Below are positions 36,154 to 46,133 of a DNA stretch of 64,000 nt, one piece after another. Each line of letters opens with the position of its first letter. The stretch's first letter is position 1. Location: assembly GCA_005239465.1 (NCBI GenBank), contig SPAW01000007.1:20890-84889 (forward strand). Direction: 5' to 3'. Source of the stretch: Nitrospira sp. Lineage in GTDB: Bacteria; Nitrospirota; Nitrospiria; Nitrospirales; Nitrospiraceae. A program made the position numbers and the translations under genes. The notes under the pieces were generated by a model, which was given only the letters and a program-made list of their open reading frames with translations, was not told the origin of the DNA and did not search any database.

Positions 36154-36983
36154 CGACCAGACTGGACAAGACCTTCGCGCGTCTGCGGCAAAGCAATGAG
36201 AAAGCCCTTATCGCCTATCTCATGGCAGGAGACCCCAGCCTCGCCGACACGGAACAGCTCGTGGGTGAATTGGAAAGGGCCGGCGCCGATATCATCGAAC
36301 TCGGTGTCCCATTCTCCGATCCAATCGCCGATGGGCCGGTCATCCAGCAGGCGGCAGAACGGGCGCTACGGGGCGGAACCTCCCTTCGCAAGATCCTGCC
36401 GATGATGAGGCGGCTGAGAGCCACGACGCAAATCCCCCTGGTCTTGATGGCCTATTACAACACCATTCACGCCTTCGGCCCTGAACGATTTTGCCGTGAG
36501 GCGGTGCTGGCCGGCGTCGATGGATTGATTGTGCCGGACATGCCGCCGGACGAGGCGGAGCCGCTCAAGGCCCCGGCAGAGGCGGCTGGACTGCAGCTCA
36601 TTTTCTTGCTTGCCCCGACCAGCACGGCTGCTCGACGAAAATTTGTGGCGCGGCAGTCACAAGGATTCGTCTATTACGTGTCGCTCACAGGGATTACAGG
36701 CGCGAAGCTACGGGACGTAGCAGATGTTTTCCACAATGTCGAGAAGATCAGAAAGGTCTCCCCAGTTCCTGTCGCCGTCGGCTTCGGAGTGGCCACCCCG
36801 GAGGATGCAGCCAAAATATCGAAGATCGCCGACGGTGTGATTGTCGGCAGCGCAATCGTGAAATGCATCGCTTCCCATCAACAGGACAGCGGCATGGTCG
36901 GGCAAGTGGCCCGGTTCGTCCGGTCCTTGAAAACGGCCATGGCGGAGGCAGCTCGTAACCCTTCGGCTGCACCCTCCTTATGA
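36150..36983 (+). CDS. trpA: Tryptophan synthase alpha chain
   Basis: A 277-residue TIM-barrel subunit releasing indole from indole glycerol phosphate to TrpB. Catalytic Glu lies in [19 protein letters not shown] and Asp in [11 protein letters not shown]. The phosphate-binding loop includes [13 protein letters not shown] and [10 protein letters not shown]. The start is a GTG whose last bases form the trpB TGA, giving tight coupling of equal subunits. It is the last gene of the operon, convergent with the next gene 27 bases on. Confidence 0.95.
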   Translation: MTTRLDKTFARLRQSNEKALIAYLMAGDPSLADTEQLVGELERAGADIIELGVPFSDPIADGPVIQQAAERALRGGTSLRKILPMMRRLRATTQIPLVLMAYYNTIHAFGPERFCREAVLAGVDGLIVPDMPPDEAEPLKAPAEAAGLQLIFLLAPTSTAARRKFVARQSQGFVYYVSLTGITGAKLRDVADVFHNVEKIRKVSPVPVAVGFGVATPEDAAKISKIADGVIVGSAIVKCIASHQQDSGMVGQVARFVRSLKTAMAEAARNPSAAPSL

Positions 36984-37010
36984 AGGGGAAAGAACGGCCA
37001 GAATCCGAGG

Positions 37011-37592
37011 CTAGCGCTTCTGATGGGGAGGCATGTATTTGATCATCTCGTCTGCGAGCTCTTCGGCGACGTCTTTCAAGTTTGTCTTGAAGATGTAGCC
37101 AGCAGACCGTTCGTGGCGCGCTTTCCAGACTGTGGTGCCGGTGGTCGCATCAATGAGGCGAAGACTCAATCCCACGCCGCGGGCGTACTCCCACGAATTC
37201 ACCCGCACCACCAAAAACGAATCAATGTTGAGCGCCTTGCCGAGTATGACGGCTGAATCTCTGTCGGAGTGGCCGGTCATTTCCAGACGGGAAAAATAGA
37301 CCACAAGGGCGTCAAACGCTGCCTTCGACGTCTGAAAGATATCCGTCACACTCTCGGGGGGAACCACGCGTTCGAAGTGGGAGGATTTATCCAAAGCACC
37401 GGCCAAGACTTCTTGAATCTCTTCACGTGCACTGTCGTATTGGCTGGCCATCGGAGGCAACACTGCAATCACCCGAGGGTGGAACACCTTGGCGCCAGGG
37501 CCTTCCCAAATTTCCTGCAATCCTCCACATCCTGCGAGCAGCAAGACGAGAATCAGCGCGACGCCACAACGGGTGATCAACGGCGAGGCCAT
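37011..37592 (-). CDS. Lipoprotein with CsgG/LpoB-like domain
   Basis: A 193-residue protein. ATG 37592 is preferred because the signal peptide MASPLITRCGVALILVLLLA is followed by lipobox LLAGC. The mature part starts strand-like (RVIAVLPPMASQYDSAREEI), then VLAGALDKSSHFERVVPPES and LGKALNIDSFLVVRVNSWEY with SLRLIDATTGTTVWKARHER. This order resembles the anticodon-binding-like fold of LpoB/CsgG-type envelope lipoproteins. The function is unknown. It lies downstream of lolD, facing trpA. Confidence 0.7.
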   Translation of the reverse strand: MASPLITRCGVALILVLLLAGCGGLQEIWEGPGAKVFHPRVIAVLPPMASQYDSAREEIQEVLAGALDKSSHFERVVPPESVTDIFQTSKAAFDALVVYFSRLEMTGHSDRDSAVILGKALNIDSFLVVRVNSWEYARGVGLSLRLIDATTGTTVWKARHERSAGYIFKTNLKDVAEELADEMIKYMPPHQKR

Positions 37593-37719
37593 GGGTTCAT
37601 GTATACCATGGAAACATGAAAACAATGGGGCAGGAGACGATGATCTGCTGTTCACTATAGGTAGGCCTACCTCGGATCGAGATGCCATGCCTACATTCCT
37701 GAATCGAATCCCTCACTGT

Positions 37720-38382
37720 TCAGACGATCATGCCGTCCTGCATATGAATGATACGGTCCGACTGTGCGGACAGTTTGTCGTTGTGCGTCACGATGATGAA
37801 GGTCGTACCGCGGGATTTGTTCAATTCCCGCATCAGGGCGAACAAGGCGTCGCCGCTGTGCGTATCGAGATTACCGGTCGGTTCATCAGCCAACACCATA
37901 TCGGGGTTTTGCATCAGCGCCCGCGCCATCGCAACACGTTGCTGCTCGCCACCGGACAACTCTCCAGGCTTGTGATGAAGACGCTGGCCTAGCCCCACTT
38001 CGGTGAGCAGTGCCGTCGCATCAGACTCGACTGACGCGGGATCGCGCCGCTGCACGAAGGCCGGCATACAGACGTTCTCCAAAGCTGTGAACTCCGGCAG
38101 CAGGTGGTGAAACTGGAACACAAACCCGATGCGTCGATTGCGAAACTCTGCTTGCTGGGTTTCCGTCATCTGAAACAAGTCTTGACTGTCAAATGTCACC
38201 GTGCCGCTGCTGGGTTTGTCGAGCGTCCCGATAATATGGAGCAAGGTACTCTTGCCGGCTCCCCAAGCCCCTACAATAGCGATCAACTCACCGCGCTGAA
38301 TTTCAAGATTAATCCCCTTGAGCACCGGCAGCTCGTAGGACCCCATCGAAAAGGATTTATGAAGATCTGTGACTTTGATCAT
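37720..38382 (-). CDS. lolD: Lipoprotein-releasing ABC transporter ATP-binding subunit
   Basis: A 220-residue ATPase of the LolD/MacB type that powers extraction of mature lipoproteins from the inner membrane. Walker A is GAWGAGKST, with Trp where Ser is usual. The ABC signature is LSGGEQQRVAMARAL, Walker B is MVLADEPTGNLD and the switch His lies in FIIVTHNDKL. It follows the LolC/E permease gene in the same direction, which supports the assignment. The 111-base spacer has word-like repeats (ggtgacgtggtgattt). Confidence 0.9.
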   Translation of the reverse strand: MIKVTDLHKSFSMGSYELPVLKGINLEIQRGELIAIVGAWGAGKSTLLHIIGTLDKPSSGTVTFDSQDLFQMTETQQAEFRNRRIGFVFQFHHLLPEFTALENVCMPAFVQRRDPASVESDATALLTEVGLGQRLHHKPGELSGGEQQRVAMARALMQNPDMVLADEPTGNLDTHSGDALFALMRELNKSRGTTFIIVTHNDKLSAQSDRIIHMQDGMIV

Positions 38383-38493
38383 GAAACAGTTGGTGACGTG
38401 GTGATTTAATGATTTGGTGATTGAAGAAAACCTCCTGCTGGTTCTTCTCGATTCACTCGATCACACAATGACTACATCGTACTTTCTCCCCCC

Positions 38494-39771
38494 TCATTCA
38501 TAGCGTAGCGCTGCCACCGGTTCGAGCTTTGCCGCCTGGTTCGCGGGATACACCGTGGCAACGAAACTAATCAGGATGGCCGATCCAGCTACGAGCAGCA
38601 CGTCCTCGGTCAGCACGTGGACCGGAATCCTTGAGATGTAGTACACGGTCGGATCAAAGGTCCAGAACGTTTGGATCAACCAAAGAAACGCATAGCCCAG
38701 CGGAATGCCGATGGCTGTTCCTGAAAATCCGATGATCAGCCCGTTCAGCATGAAGATCCGCCGGATACTTCGCTTGGTCGCTCCCATCGCCTTGAAGATC
38801 GCAATTTCTTTCTGCTTCTCCGTGACGATCATCGTCAGCGTGCTCACGATGTTGAACGAAGCCACAATCGTGATCAGGACGAGCAACAAAAACATCATCG
38901 TCTTTTCCAGTTTCAGGGCCGAGAAGAGATTGCGGTTCATCTGCATCCAATCCCTGGCTCCGTGGCTGAAACCTAACTCGCGTTCGATGTCGCGGGCGAT
39001 CGCGCCGGCGCGGAACACGTCTGTCACCTTCACTTCGATTCCGGACACGCTCGCCCCCATGTTGAAGAATTTCTGCGCCTCCCCGAGTTCGATATAGGCG
39101 AGCGATGAGTCGTACTCATACATGCCGGAATGGAAGAGTCCCACCACGGCGAATGTTCGAATCTTGGGCACCATGCCCATCGCGCTGATCGGGCCGACCG
39201 GAGACACCACGTTGAGCGTATCGCCGGTAAACACCCCAAGCCGAAGCGCCAGTTCCTTGCCGAGTATAATGCCGGGTTTGTCGACCAACTGAAGCTCTCC
39301 CTGCGGATCGTCAACAGGGGCCTGTCTGACCTTGACGGGTGTGAGAAGGTCGGTCAGTTGCCCCGACGACAGATTCTTGGCCAATTCGGTGACGTGGGCC
39401 TCACGCTGTGGGTCGATGCCGCGCAATACAATCCCTTGCACCCCGGACTGTGTGGTGAGCAGAACTTGACGGAGGACAAAGGGCGTCGCTGCGACGACAT
39501 CGGGAAACGCCCGTATTTTTTCGACGAGTGGATCGTATTCCGACATGTTCTCCTTCATCCGCTCTTGCACGATAATGTGGGCCGTGGTGCCGAGAATCTT
39601 GCCCTGAATGTCTTCTTTGAAGCCCGTCATGATTCCGACCGTGCCGATCAGCGCAGCCACCCCAAGCGTGATGCCGGCGATCGAGACGAAGGTGTTAAGC
39701 GAAATGGTCCGGTTGCGGCGCTTGGCGCGCAAGTAACGAAGTCCAACGAAGATTTCATAGGGCATCGCCAC
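38494..39771 (-). CDS. lolC: Lipoprotein-releasing ABC transporter permease (LolC/LolE)
   Basis: A 425-residue inner-membrane protein. The N-terminus PYEIFVGLRYLRAKRRNRTI then SLNTFVSIAGITLGVAAL is typical of LolC/E, followed by a large periplasmic domain (about residues 50-270). Three C-terminal membrane helices include MFLLLVLITIVASFNIVSTL and an EIAIFKAMGATKRSIRRIFM coupling segment. A single permease would act as a homodimer, as reported for LolF-type systems, because no second copy is nearby. GTG 39771 has GGAG at spacing 6; ATG 39765 is an alternative. A MITE-like element lies 20 bases upstream. Confidence 0.88.
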   Translation of the reverse strand: MAMPYEIFVGLRYLRAKRRNRTISLNTFVSIAGITLGVAALIGTVGIMTGFKEDIQGKILGTTAHIIVQERMKENMSEYDPLVEKIRAFPDVVAATPFVLRQVLLTTQSGVQGIVLRGIDPQREAHVTELAKNLSSGQLTDLLTPVKVRQAPVDDPQGELQLVDKPGIILGKELALRLGVFTGDTLNVVSPVGPISAMGMVPKIRTFAVVGLFHSGMYEYDSSLAYIELGEAQKFFNMGASVSGIEVKVTDVFRAGAIARDIERELGFSHGARDWMQMNRNLFSALKLEKTMMFLLLVLITIVASFNIVSTLTMIVTEKQKEIAIFKAMGATKRSIRRIFMLNGLIIGFSGTAIGIPLGYAFLWLIQTFWTFDPTVYYISRIPVHVLTEDVLLVAGSAILISFVATVYPANQAAKLEPVAALRYE

Positions 39772-39790
39772 TATGATTTCTCCGGCCTGT

Positions 39791-40031
39791 CAGGATGTTG
39801 AAACACGCCGCCAGCGTCGTTCTCGCTTCGCTCAAAGCCTCGACATGGAAGCACAATCCATCTGAAGGGTTTTATCCGTTCCCCAAGAATCATTACATCG
39901 GTGAACGGCTCACACGAAGTGCGGTGTGTACCTCCTCGGCTATTCACTCGCTGCGGCCTTGCCTGGGACAAGGCGCGTCTCGGCGCGCCAGGGCTGGGCG
40001 GGTGAGAAGGCTGACGTGTTTGAACATCCTG
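39791..40031. mobile_element. 241-bp MITE-like element between lysS and lolC
   Basis: Terminal inverted repeats of 17 bases, CAGGATGTTGAAACACG (39791-39807) and CGTGTTTGAACATCCTG (40015-40031), differ at one position. The inside holds no gene and includes GC-rich short inverted segments (near 39950-40000). A related sequence starts at 63944: bases 63944-64000 align well with the reverse complement of the right end here. No clear target duplication was found. It sits inside an otherwise tight leftward gene cluster. Confidence 0.7.
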
Positions 40032-40057
40032 TGACATTGCTCTGGTTTTCCTTGTCT

Positions 40058-41539
40058 TTATTTCTCTGGCCTGAGCTGAGGGAAGAGCATGACGTCGCGG
40101 ATAGAAGCCTGATTGGTGAAGAGCATGATCAGTCGATCGATCCCGATTCCTTCCCCGGCCGTCGGCGGCATCCCGTACTCAAGTGCGCGAAGGAAGTCCT
40201 CATCGACGAGATGTGCTTCCTCATCGCCGGCCTCACGCTGGATCGCCTGACCTTCAAACCGTTCACGTTGGTCCAATGGATCGTTCAGCTCGGAAAAGGC
40301 ATTCGCGATTTCCCTTCCGGCGATGTAGAGCTCGAACCGATCTGTGAGGGTAGGGTCCGAGTCCTTGCGTCGGGCCAGCGGAGAAATCTCGATCGGGTAG
40401 TCCGTGATAATGGTGGGCTGCTGGAGGTTCGGTTCGACCGTTTCCTCGAAGATTTCGTTGACGATGTTGAACAGTGGCCACTTGGGATCGACTTCTACTC
40501 CCAGAAGTCTAGCCACCATTACAGCTTTGTCTCTATCTTGAAAGATCGAGGGGTCCAGGCTGTTTACCTCAAGGATTGCCTGGTGGTACGACCAGCGCCG
40601 CCAAGGAGGCGTGAGCCTGATCTCCTTGCCTTGATAGTCGATGACGGTCTTGCCGAGAATCTGTTGGGCCAAGCTGGAGACGAGCTCTTCCGTTAAGACG
40701 ATCAGATCATGATAATCCGCATAGGAGACGTAAAACTCCAGCATCGTGAATTCGGGATTGTGAATAGTCGAGATGCCTTCATTCCTGAAATTTCGGTTGA
40801 TCTCGAACACCCGAGGAAATCCGCCGACAACCAGGCGCTTCAAATACAACTCCGGTGCGATGCGCAGGTAGAGATCGACACCGAGCGCATTGTGATGCGT
40901 GACAAAGGGCTTGGCCGCTGCGCCGCCGGGAATCGGATGCAGCATTGGGGTCTCGACTTCGAGGAAGCCCCGTTCGATCAGAAAGGTCCGGATGCCGGCA
41001 ATGATCCGGCTCCGCGTCGAGAAGATCTGATGGACTTCGGGATTGGCGATCAGATCGACGTACCGCTGCCGATAGCGGGTTTCTACATCAGTCAGCCCGT
41101 GCCACTTTTCCGGAAGCGGACGGAGCGCTTTGCTTAGAAACGTCAGCTGGTGGACTTCGACCGTGAACTCATTTGTTTTGGTGCGGAACAGTACCCCGGT
41201 TACGCCAATCCAATCTCCCAGATCGAGTTGCTCTGCCACTTTGTAGGTCTGTTCGGAAAGAAAATCCTTCTTGAGATAGACCTGAAGGCGGTCGGAGCCG
41301 TCTTGCAATACCGCGAACCCGGCCTTGCCGAAACGGCGCAGGGCCACCACGCGTCCTGCGAACGTGCAGGAGATCTTTTCTTGCTCTAAGATCCCTTTTG
41401 TTTTCTCACTGTGCAGCTTGATAAGCTGCCCGGCCCGGTCCTTCACCTCAAAGCGGGTGCCATAGGGAGCGACGCCGGCCTCGCGGAGGTGCTCGAGTTT
41501 CTTAATCCGCTGCTGCCGTTGTTCGTTCGGTTCATCCAT
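40058..41539 (-). CDS. lysS: Lysyl-tRNA synthetase, class II
   Basis: A 493-residue enzyme charging tRNA-Lys. An N-terminal OB-fold anticodon-binding domain (FAGRVVALRRFGKAGFAVLQ) precedes class II motifs: motif 1 near FLIERGFLEVETPMLHPIPG, motif 2 FEINRNFRNEGISTIHNPEF and motif 3 GIGIDRLIMLF. AAKPFVTHHNALGVDLYLRI is typical of LysS. Length is normal. It follows prfB by 63 bases in the same direction. Confidence 0.96.
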   Translation of the reverse strand: MDEPNEQRQQRIKKLEHLREAGVAPYGTRFEVKDRAGQLIKLHSEKTKGILEQEKISCTFAGRVVALRRFGKAGFAVLQDGSDRLQVYLKKDFLSEQTYKVAEQLDLGDWIGVTGVLFRTKTNEFTVEVHQLTFLSKALRPLPEKWHGLTDVETRYRQRYVDLIANPEVHQIFSTRSRIIAGIRTFLIERGFLEVETPMLHPIPGGAAAKPFVTHHNALGVDLYLRIAPELYLKRLVVGGFPRVFEINRNFRNEGISTIHNPEFTMLEFYVSYADYHDLIVLTEELVSSLAQQILGKTVIDYQGKEIRLTPPWRRWSYHQAILEVNSLDPSIFQDRDKAVMVARLLGVEVDPKWPLFNIVNEIFEETVEPNLQQPTIITDYPIEISPLARRKDSDPTLTDRFELYIAGREIANAFSELNDPLDQRERFEGQAIQREAGDEEAHLVDEDFLRALEYGMPPTAGEGIGIDRLIMLFTNQASIRDVMLFPQLRPEK

Positions 41540-41602
41540 AGAAAGACCGTGATGAGTGATGGGTGATGCGTGACTTGCGTGTGGTGCAAAGACGCATAAC
41601 TA

Positions 41603-42749
41603 CTACAGGTCGTCGTCAGATTCGCTGACTGCCGACAGCTGATCGCTTCCTTTTATGAGCTTCTTTTTCAAATAGGCCTCGATGAAACCGTCGATCTCGC
41701 CGTCCATGACTGATGAGACATTGCCGCTTTCATAGGCCGTCCGGTGATCCTTGACCATCTGATAGGGCTGGAACACATAGGAGCGAATCTGACTGCCCCA
41801 CGCGATCTCTTTCTTTTCGCCGACGATCGCGTTGAACTCCGCTTCCTTCTTCTTCTGTTCCAATTCAAACAGGCGCGATTTCATGATCTTCATCGCGCCG
41901 TTTCGATTCTGGAGTTGGGATCGTTCGTTCTGGCATTGCACGACGATCCCGGTCGGCAGGTGAGTAATACGGATCGCCGTTTCGACCTTGTTCACGTTCT
42001 GTCCGCCGGCGCCGCCCGCCCGGAAGGTATCAATCCTGAGATCCTTGTCTTCGACCACGACGTCGATGTCTTCGCTCAATTCCGGATAGACGAATACAGA
42101 GGCGAATGATGTGTGCCGCCGCTTGTTGGAATCGAACGGGGAAATGCGCACCAGGCGATGGACACCTGCTTCCGCTTTCAAATAGCCATAGGCATAGGGG
42201 CCGGTGATCGTCAGGGTCGCGCTCTTGATGCCGGCTTCGTCTCCGGGCAGGAGATCCAACGTTTCCACCTTGAACTTCTTGGTTTCCGCCCACCGCACGT
42301 ACATGCGGAGAAGCATCTGCGCCCAGTCCTGCGATTCCGTTCCGCCGGCACCAGGGTGAATTGCCAAAATCGCGTTGTTCGGGTCCAACTCGCCCGAGAG
42401 GAGGAGCTCCACGCGCAGCGCTGCCAGGCGAGGCTCCAACTGATTCAGTTCGGTGGTCAGTTCCTGTTCAAGTCCGGCGTCGCCGCTCTCGTGAGCTAAT
42501 TCCAGCAGGGCGCCTAGATCGCTCAGCTTGGCTTCGATCTCATGCCACTGTTGAACTTCGCGTTCGATCGTCGCTTTTTTCCGGCTCACAGCAGCAGCGA
42601 CGCGGGCATCGTTCCAAAAATTCGGCTGCCCCATCTGAGCTTCAAGTTCTTGCAAGTCGGCGGTCATGCGGGTGAGGTCAAAGATGCCCCCGTAACTCGG
42701 AGACTTGTTCACCAATCGCGCGAACGCGAACTTGTACCTCATCCAACAT
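41603..42749 (-). CDS. prfB: Peptide chain release factor 2 with programmed +1 frameshift
   Basis: A 381-residue product made by frameshifting. ATG 42749 (GAGAAGGA upstream) opens 23 codons, [20 protein letters not shown] then GHL, ending at in-frame TGA 42680-42678. The sequence CTTTGAC with GGGGG three bases before it is the classic RF2 frameshift site. Skipping one base continues as [20 protein letters not shown] down to 41603. The product has the stop-reading SPF ([19 protein letters not shown]) and the GGQ loop ([16 protein letters not shown]). RF2 level is self-controlled: low RF2 lets the ribosome pause at TGA and shift. Confidence 0.95.
42677..42691 (-). promoter_or_regulatory. RF2 autoregulatory frameshift site
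   Basis: On the minus strand GGGGG (42691-42687), three bases, then CTTTGAC (42683-42677). The anti-Shine-Dalgarno-like run, spacing and CTT TGA C heptamer match the known bacterial prfB signal. Confidence 0.93.
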
Positions 42750-42767
42750 GGAACGATCCTTCTCCCG

Positions 42768-44390
42768 TTACGCGGGCGTGATAGCGGTTGTGCCGTGGGC
42801 GGGTTCCTTCGTGCGAAAATAACCGTACAGGCACAAAAGCGCGCAGATTATAACACAGGCGTAGGCAAACACATCTCCATAATAGCTGTAAAAAGTGCGG
42901 GATTGCCTGACCGGGATCGTGGCTTGTAACACCTGCTCTGTAAAGAGGGGCGTGGCCTGCATGATACGTCCGAAGGGATCGACGAAACCGGAAATCCCGG
43001 TGTTGGCGGCGCGTGCGAAGGCCAGATGATTTTCCACCGAGCGAAAGACCACCATGGAGAAGTGCTGCGCGGGTGCCGATGAAGGACCGAACCAGCCGTC
43101 ATTCGTGATCGAGACCAGAAACTCCGCGCCGTTGGCCGCAAATCGACGGACCAGATCCGGGAAGATCACCTCATAACAAATGGCCACGCCGAATTTCACG
43201 GGTCGTAGACCGGCCGGATTGCCGCTGCCCAGTGACTTGGGAGTGAACGACAGAATCGTCGCGCCGGGTCCTGCTTCAAAGTCGCCGATCCCTTCCACGA
43301 GTTTGTCGAGAAAGAACAGCAGCGACGATTTCAGCGGAATGTATTCCCCGAAAGGCACGAGATGGTGTTTGTCGTAACGGCCGAGCAGAGTACCGTCGGT
43401 CGCCAGCAGGTAGGCGCTGTTCAAAAGATAGGGCCGGCGATCCGGATAGAACCGCAGCGCCGGGCTACCAAGGAGAATCGGCGCTTTCGCGCGCTCCGCC
43501 CAGGCGATCAATTGCAACTGGTATTCTTTTTCTCGCTCCAGGATGAATGGTGTCGCAGCTTCCGGCCAGACGACCAGGTCTGTACTGGTTCCCAGCATGG
43601 CGGTCAGCCGGTCGAACCGCTGCATCGTTTCGTCACGGTACGCGATGTCCCACTTCACCGCCTGCTCGATGTTGGGTTGCACCACGCCTACGGTAAGAGA
43701 GGTTCTTGGTCGCTTCAGGGTCTCGCCTGTCAACACCGACGAACTATAAAACCAGGAGAGCACCATGAGTGTCGCTGCGGTCGTGACTAATTCCCAAGGG
43801 AGCTTTGCCGGGTGAAATCCACGGAAAAAGGGCATTAACCATAAGAGCAACTCAGCCAATGCTAGATTGACAAGCACGATCAAAAACGAAACCCCATACA
43901 CCCCCGTATGGTCTGCAATCTGAATCAGATCCAGCTCACGGTATTGCGAATACCCTAGGAGACACCAGGGAAGACCTGAGAGGAAGTAGGTGCGGAGCAA
44001 CTCTAATGCGACCCAGAAGCAGGGTGCGAAAAAAATCCCATATCTTGGGATGATTTCGCGTAACCAGACGACAGCGAGACCATACAGCCCGACATATAGT
44101 CCGAGGTAGGCGGTGAGTAGCAACAGAATGGCATAGCTAATCGAGAGAGGCACTTTCCCGTAGGTCGTCATGGCCGTCACCACCCAGGCCATGATGCCGG
44201 TGAATCCAATGAGACCGGTTAGACATCCAATCCAAAACGCGCGCCGTCTTGAGCATTGATCGAGGGCGAGATGCAGGGGAATGAGGACGACCCAGGCAAG
44301 CAACCCCAGATCAAACTTGGGGAAGCACAGAGGCAACAGCAGCCCGCTCGCGCAGGCAAGGAGTATCTGGCGCGAACGAACTCGATCCAT
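42768..44390 (-). CDS. lnt: Apolipoprotein N-acyltransferase
   Basis: A 540-residue inner-membrane enzyme that adds the third acyl chain to lipoproteins. About eight hydrophobic segments in the first 220 residues are followed by a nitrilase-like periplasmic domain. That domain holds the catalytic triad: Glu in [10 protein letters not shown], Lys in [16 protein letters not shown] and Cys in [18 protein letters not shown] final membrane helix ends the protein. It lies 18 bases before prfB. With lgt and the Lol genes it completes lipoprotein maturation here. Confidence 0.94.
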   Translation of the reverse strand: MDRVRSRQILLACASGLLLPLCFPKFDLGLLAWVVLIPLHLALDQCSRRRAFWIGCLTGLIGFTGIMAWVVTAMTTYGKVPLSISYAILLLLTAYLGLYVGLYGLAVVWLREIIPRYGIFFAPCFWVALELLRTYFLSGLPWCLLGYSQYRELDLIQIADHTGVYGVSFLIVLVNLALAELLLWLMPFFRGFHPAKLPWELVTTAATLMVLSWFYSSSVLTGETLKRPRTSLTVGVVQPNIEQAVKWDIAYRDETMQRFDRLTAMLGTSTDLVVWPEAATPFILEREKEYQLQLIAWAERAKAPILLGSPALRFYPDRRPYLLNSAYLLATDGTLLGRYDKHHLVPFGEYIPLKSSLLFFLDKLVEGIGDFEAGPGATILSFTPKSLGSGNPAGLRPVKFGVAICYEVIFPDLVRRFAANGAEFLVSITNDGWFGPSSAPAQHFSMVVFRSVENHLAFARAANTGISGFVDPFGRIMQATPLFTEQVLQATIPVRQSRTFYSYYGDVFAYACVIICALLCLYGYFRTKEPAHGTTAITPA

Positions 44391-44504
44391 TGTTTTGTAC
44401 CATAGCGAAAGCCTCCAAGACTTTCAAGGGAACACTTAAACAATCGTGGACTTATGCTGCGTATGACGTGCTTTTCCCTGCCGAAAGAGGTATTCTAAAT
44501 TTGT

Positions 44505-44834
44505 ATGGAACGACGTCAACACCGTCGGGTTCCGGCGCAAGTCAAAAGTCTGCTCCGAGGAAATTCTCACGAGGTCGAGGGCGAGACTGTGGATCTCTCA
44601 CTCGGCGGCGCCAAGATTGAGAGCCGCCTGGTCGTCCAGCCCGGCAAGCAGATTACGATAAAGCTCATTATCCCAGGGGTCGAAGAGCCGATCTCTATCG
44701 AACAGGCGCAGGTCCAGTGGGTTCACGATCAGACGTTTGGTGTCAAGTTCTTGGAAATCCGGCAGCAGGAGTTGGACGAACTAGAACAGTTGATCGACGA
44801 ATGTATTGCCCTTGACGAAAATGGAGACGCATGA
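44505..44834 (+). CDS. PilZ-domain protein
   Basis: A 109-residue single PilZ domain. MERRQHRRVPAQVKSLLRG has the RxxxR cyclic di-GMP motif, DLSLGGAKIES is the second motif (DxSxxG) and VQWVHDQTFGVKFLEIRQQE ends the fold. Both binding motifs are complete, so cyclic di-GMP binding is likely. Its end overlaps the next short gene by 14 bases. It is divergent from lnt. Confidence 0.82.
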   Translation: MERRQHRRVPAQVKSLLRGNSHEVEGETVDLSLGGAKIESRLVVQPGKQITIKLIIPGVEEPISIEQAQVQWVHDQTFGVKFLEIRQQELDELEQLIDECIALDENGDA

Positions 44835-45045
44835 AGTTCGGGACTACCCAAACTCAGCCGCAGACCGAAGACCCGCGCACGTGGATCGGCGGCGAAGCGA
44901 CTGTCGGTTGCAAGTCGACCGGGATTTCCGGCGGCAAAAGGGGAGAACCAAGTACCCACTCAGCACCGTCCTTGGACTGACCTTCCTTGGAGGCCTCGCC
45001 TTGGGCGGCGCCGTCAGCCGGCTTTGTCGAACCAAAGCAAAGTAG
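44821..45045 (+). CDS. Small protein with one glycine-rich hydrophobic segment
   Basis: A 74-residue protein beginning METHEVRDYPNSAADRRPAH, very rich in Arg and Asp in the first half. It then has STVLGLTFLGGLALGGAVSR as a single possible membrane helix. ATG 44821 lies inside the end of the PilZ gene, suggesting coupling. No family recognised. It may be a membrane-anchored partner of the PilZ protein, but this is only positional. Confidence 0.5.
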   Translation: METHEVRDYPNSAADRRPAHVDRRRSDCRLQVDRDFRRQKGRTKYPLSTVLGLTFLGGLALGGAVSRLCRTKAK

Positions 45046-45091
45046 CCCTCCCGCCAACGGCGATAGGCCATCAGCTCTTTGTAGGAGGTTT

Positions 45092-45589
45092 CTACTCCGG
45101 TTTTTGATGTGTCCACGTGAGCGGAGTTGCGGCAGTGGAAACAAACGCCTGGCCGAAGCCGAGCACAAGATGGACATGCTGGAGCCTCAATTCCCAGAGC
45201 GTGAAATCACCAAAGCCGAACATCGGTGCTGCGAGTGGAAACCGCACCAGGTACTGTTTCTTGATTGCCGCATAGGCCGACGCACCGGACGGCAACATCG
45301 CCGCCTCCCCTTGGAGGTTCATCCGCTTCAAGGCAAGAGGATTTTTGTCCGGCCGGTCCGGCTCGGAAATGAAGAGCGAGAGATGCGGAACAACCAGCAG
45401 GTGCTGCGTATGCAGCGCCAACCGACTGAGATGCAGATAGGCTCGCGTCCAATCAGAGCCGAACACGTACGGCACATGCGATCCAAATGGCCGACCGTTT
45501 CGGAGCGTAAGCAGCACGCCGGTCCGAACGTCCCGCACCAGCGCCGACCATGCTTTCTGTACATCCTCATTTGTCATCGCATCTGCCAT
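45092..45589 (-). CDS. Pyridoxamine-5'-phosphate-oxidase-like (split-barrel) protein
   Basis: A 165-residue protein. ATG 45589 has GGAGGAGGAA at spacing 7 or so. The start MADAMTNEDVQKAWSALVRD is followed by VRTGVLLTLRNGRPFGSHVP, LHLSRLALHTQHLLVVPHLS and LFISEPDRPDKNPLALKRMN with LQGEA. This is the order of flavin- or heme-binding split-barrel proteins of the PNPOx/HugZ type. Cofactor and substrate are unknown. Confidence 0.72.
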   Translation of the reverse strand: MADAMTNEDVQKAWSALVRDVRTGVLLTLRNGRPFGSHVPYVFGSDWTRAYLHLSRLALHTQHLLVVPHLSLFISEPDRPDKNPLALKRMNLQGEAAMLPSGASAYAAIKKQYLVRFPLAAPMFGFGDFTLWELRLQHVHLVLGFGQAFVSTAATPLTWTHQKPE

Positions 45590-46133
45590 TGCGCCGTTCC
45601 TCCTCCGTCGGTCGGAAAATGGAGCGCTACCCTGCGCCGCACGATTGTCAACGTCAATAGGAGTCCGAGCGGCCAACATCTATCACCCCTTGATCGAGTG
45701 ACGCAGAAGCGTACTTCGCAGCACATTAGTTTGCTTGACTCACCTGTACCCTGAGGCCTATCGTAGCCTTGTGGGGGGAGTTAACGCCCCGGGGGAATAT
45801 GGTTCATAAGGGGGTCGAGCGCGAGGACGGTGTGCAGGACCAGCTTGTACTGGGAAGCCTAAAATCCTCCCAAGATCTCCGCCGTACCTACTGACTCTCG
45901 GTAGGTGCGTGCTCCTCCCACCCTAATCCCCATTCTCAATTTCTCATTTCACTCATTGCTCTCGCTTCTCGGTCTGCTTGACAGATTCCCTGTGCGGAGC
46001 CTAGCCTGATGGAGATTCGTAGTAATCGCCAACAGCGGGATGTTCGCGGATCTCTATGCCATCATCAACTGTGCGATGAGAATCCGTGGTGAGTCGATCC
46101 ATCGTGACCAGGCACAGGCCGTAGGAGCTTCAC
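45590..46133. other. Gene-free stretch
   Basis: About 540 bases between divergent genes. One hairpin, ACCTAC/GTAGGT with a nine-base loop, lies near 45886-45906. The remainder is C/T-rich on the plus strand near 45910-45980. No gene was accepted. Confidence 0.45.
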
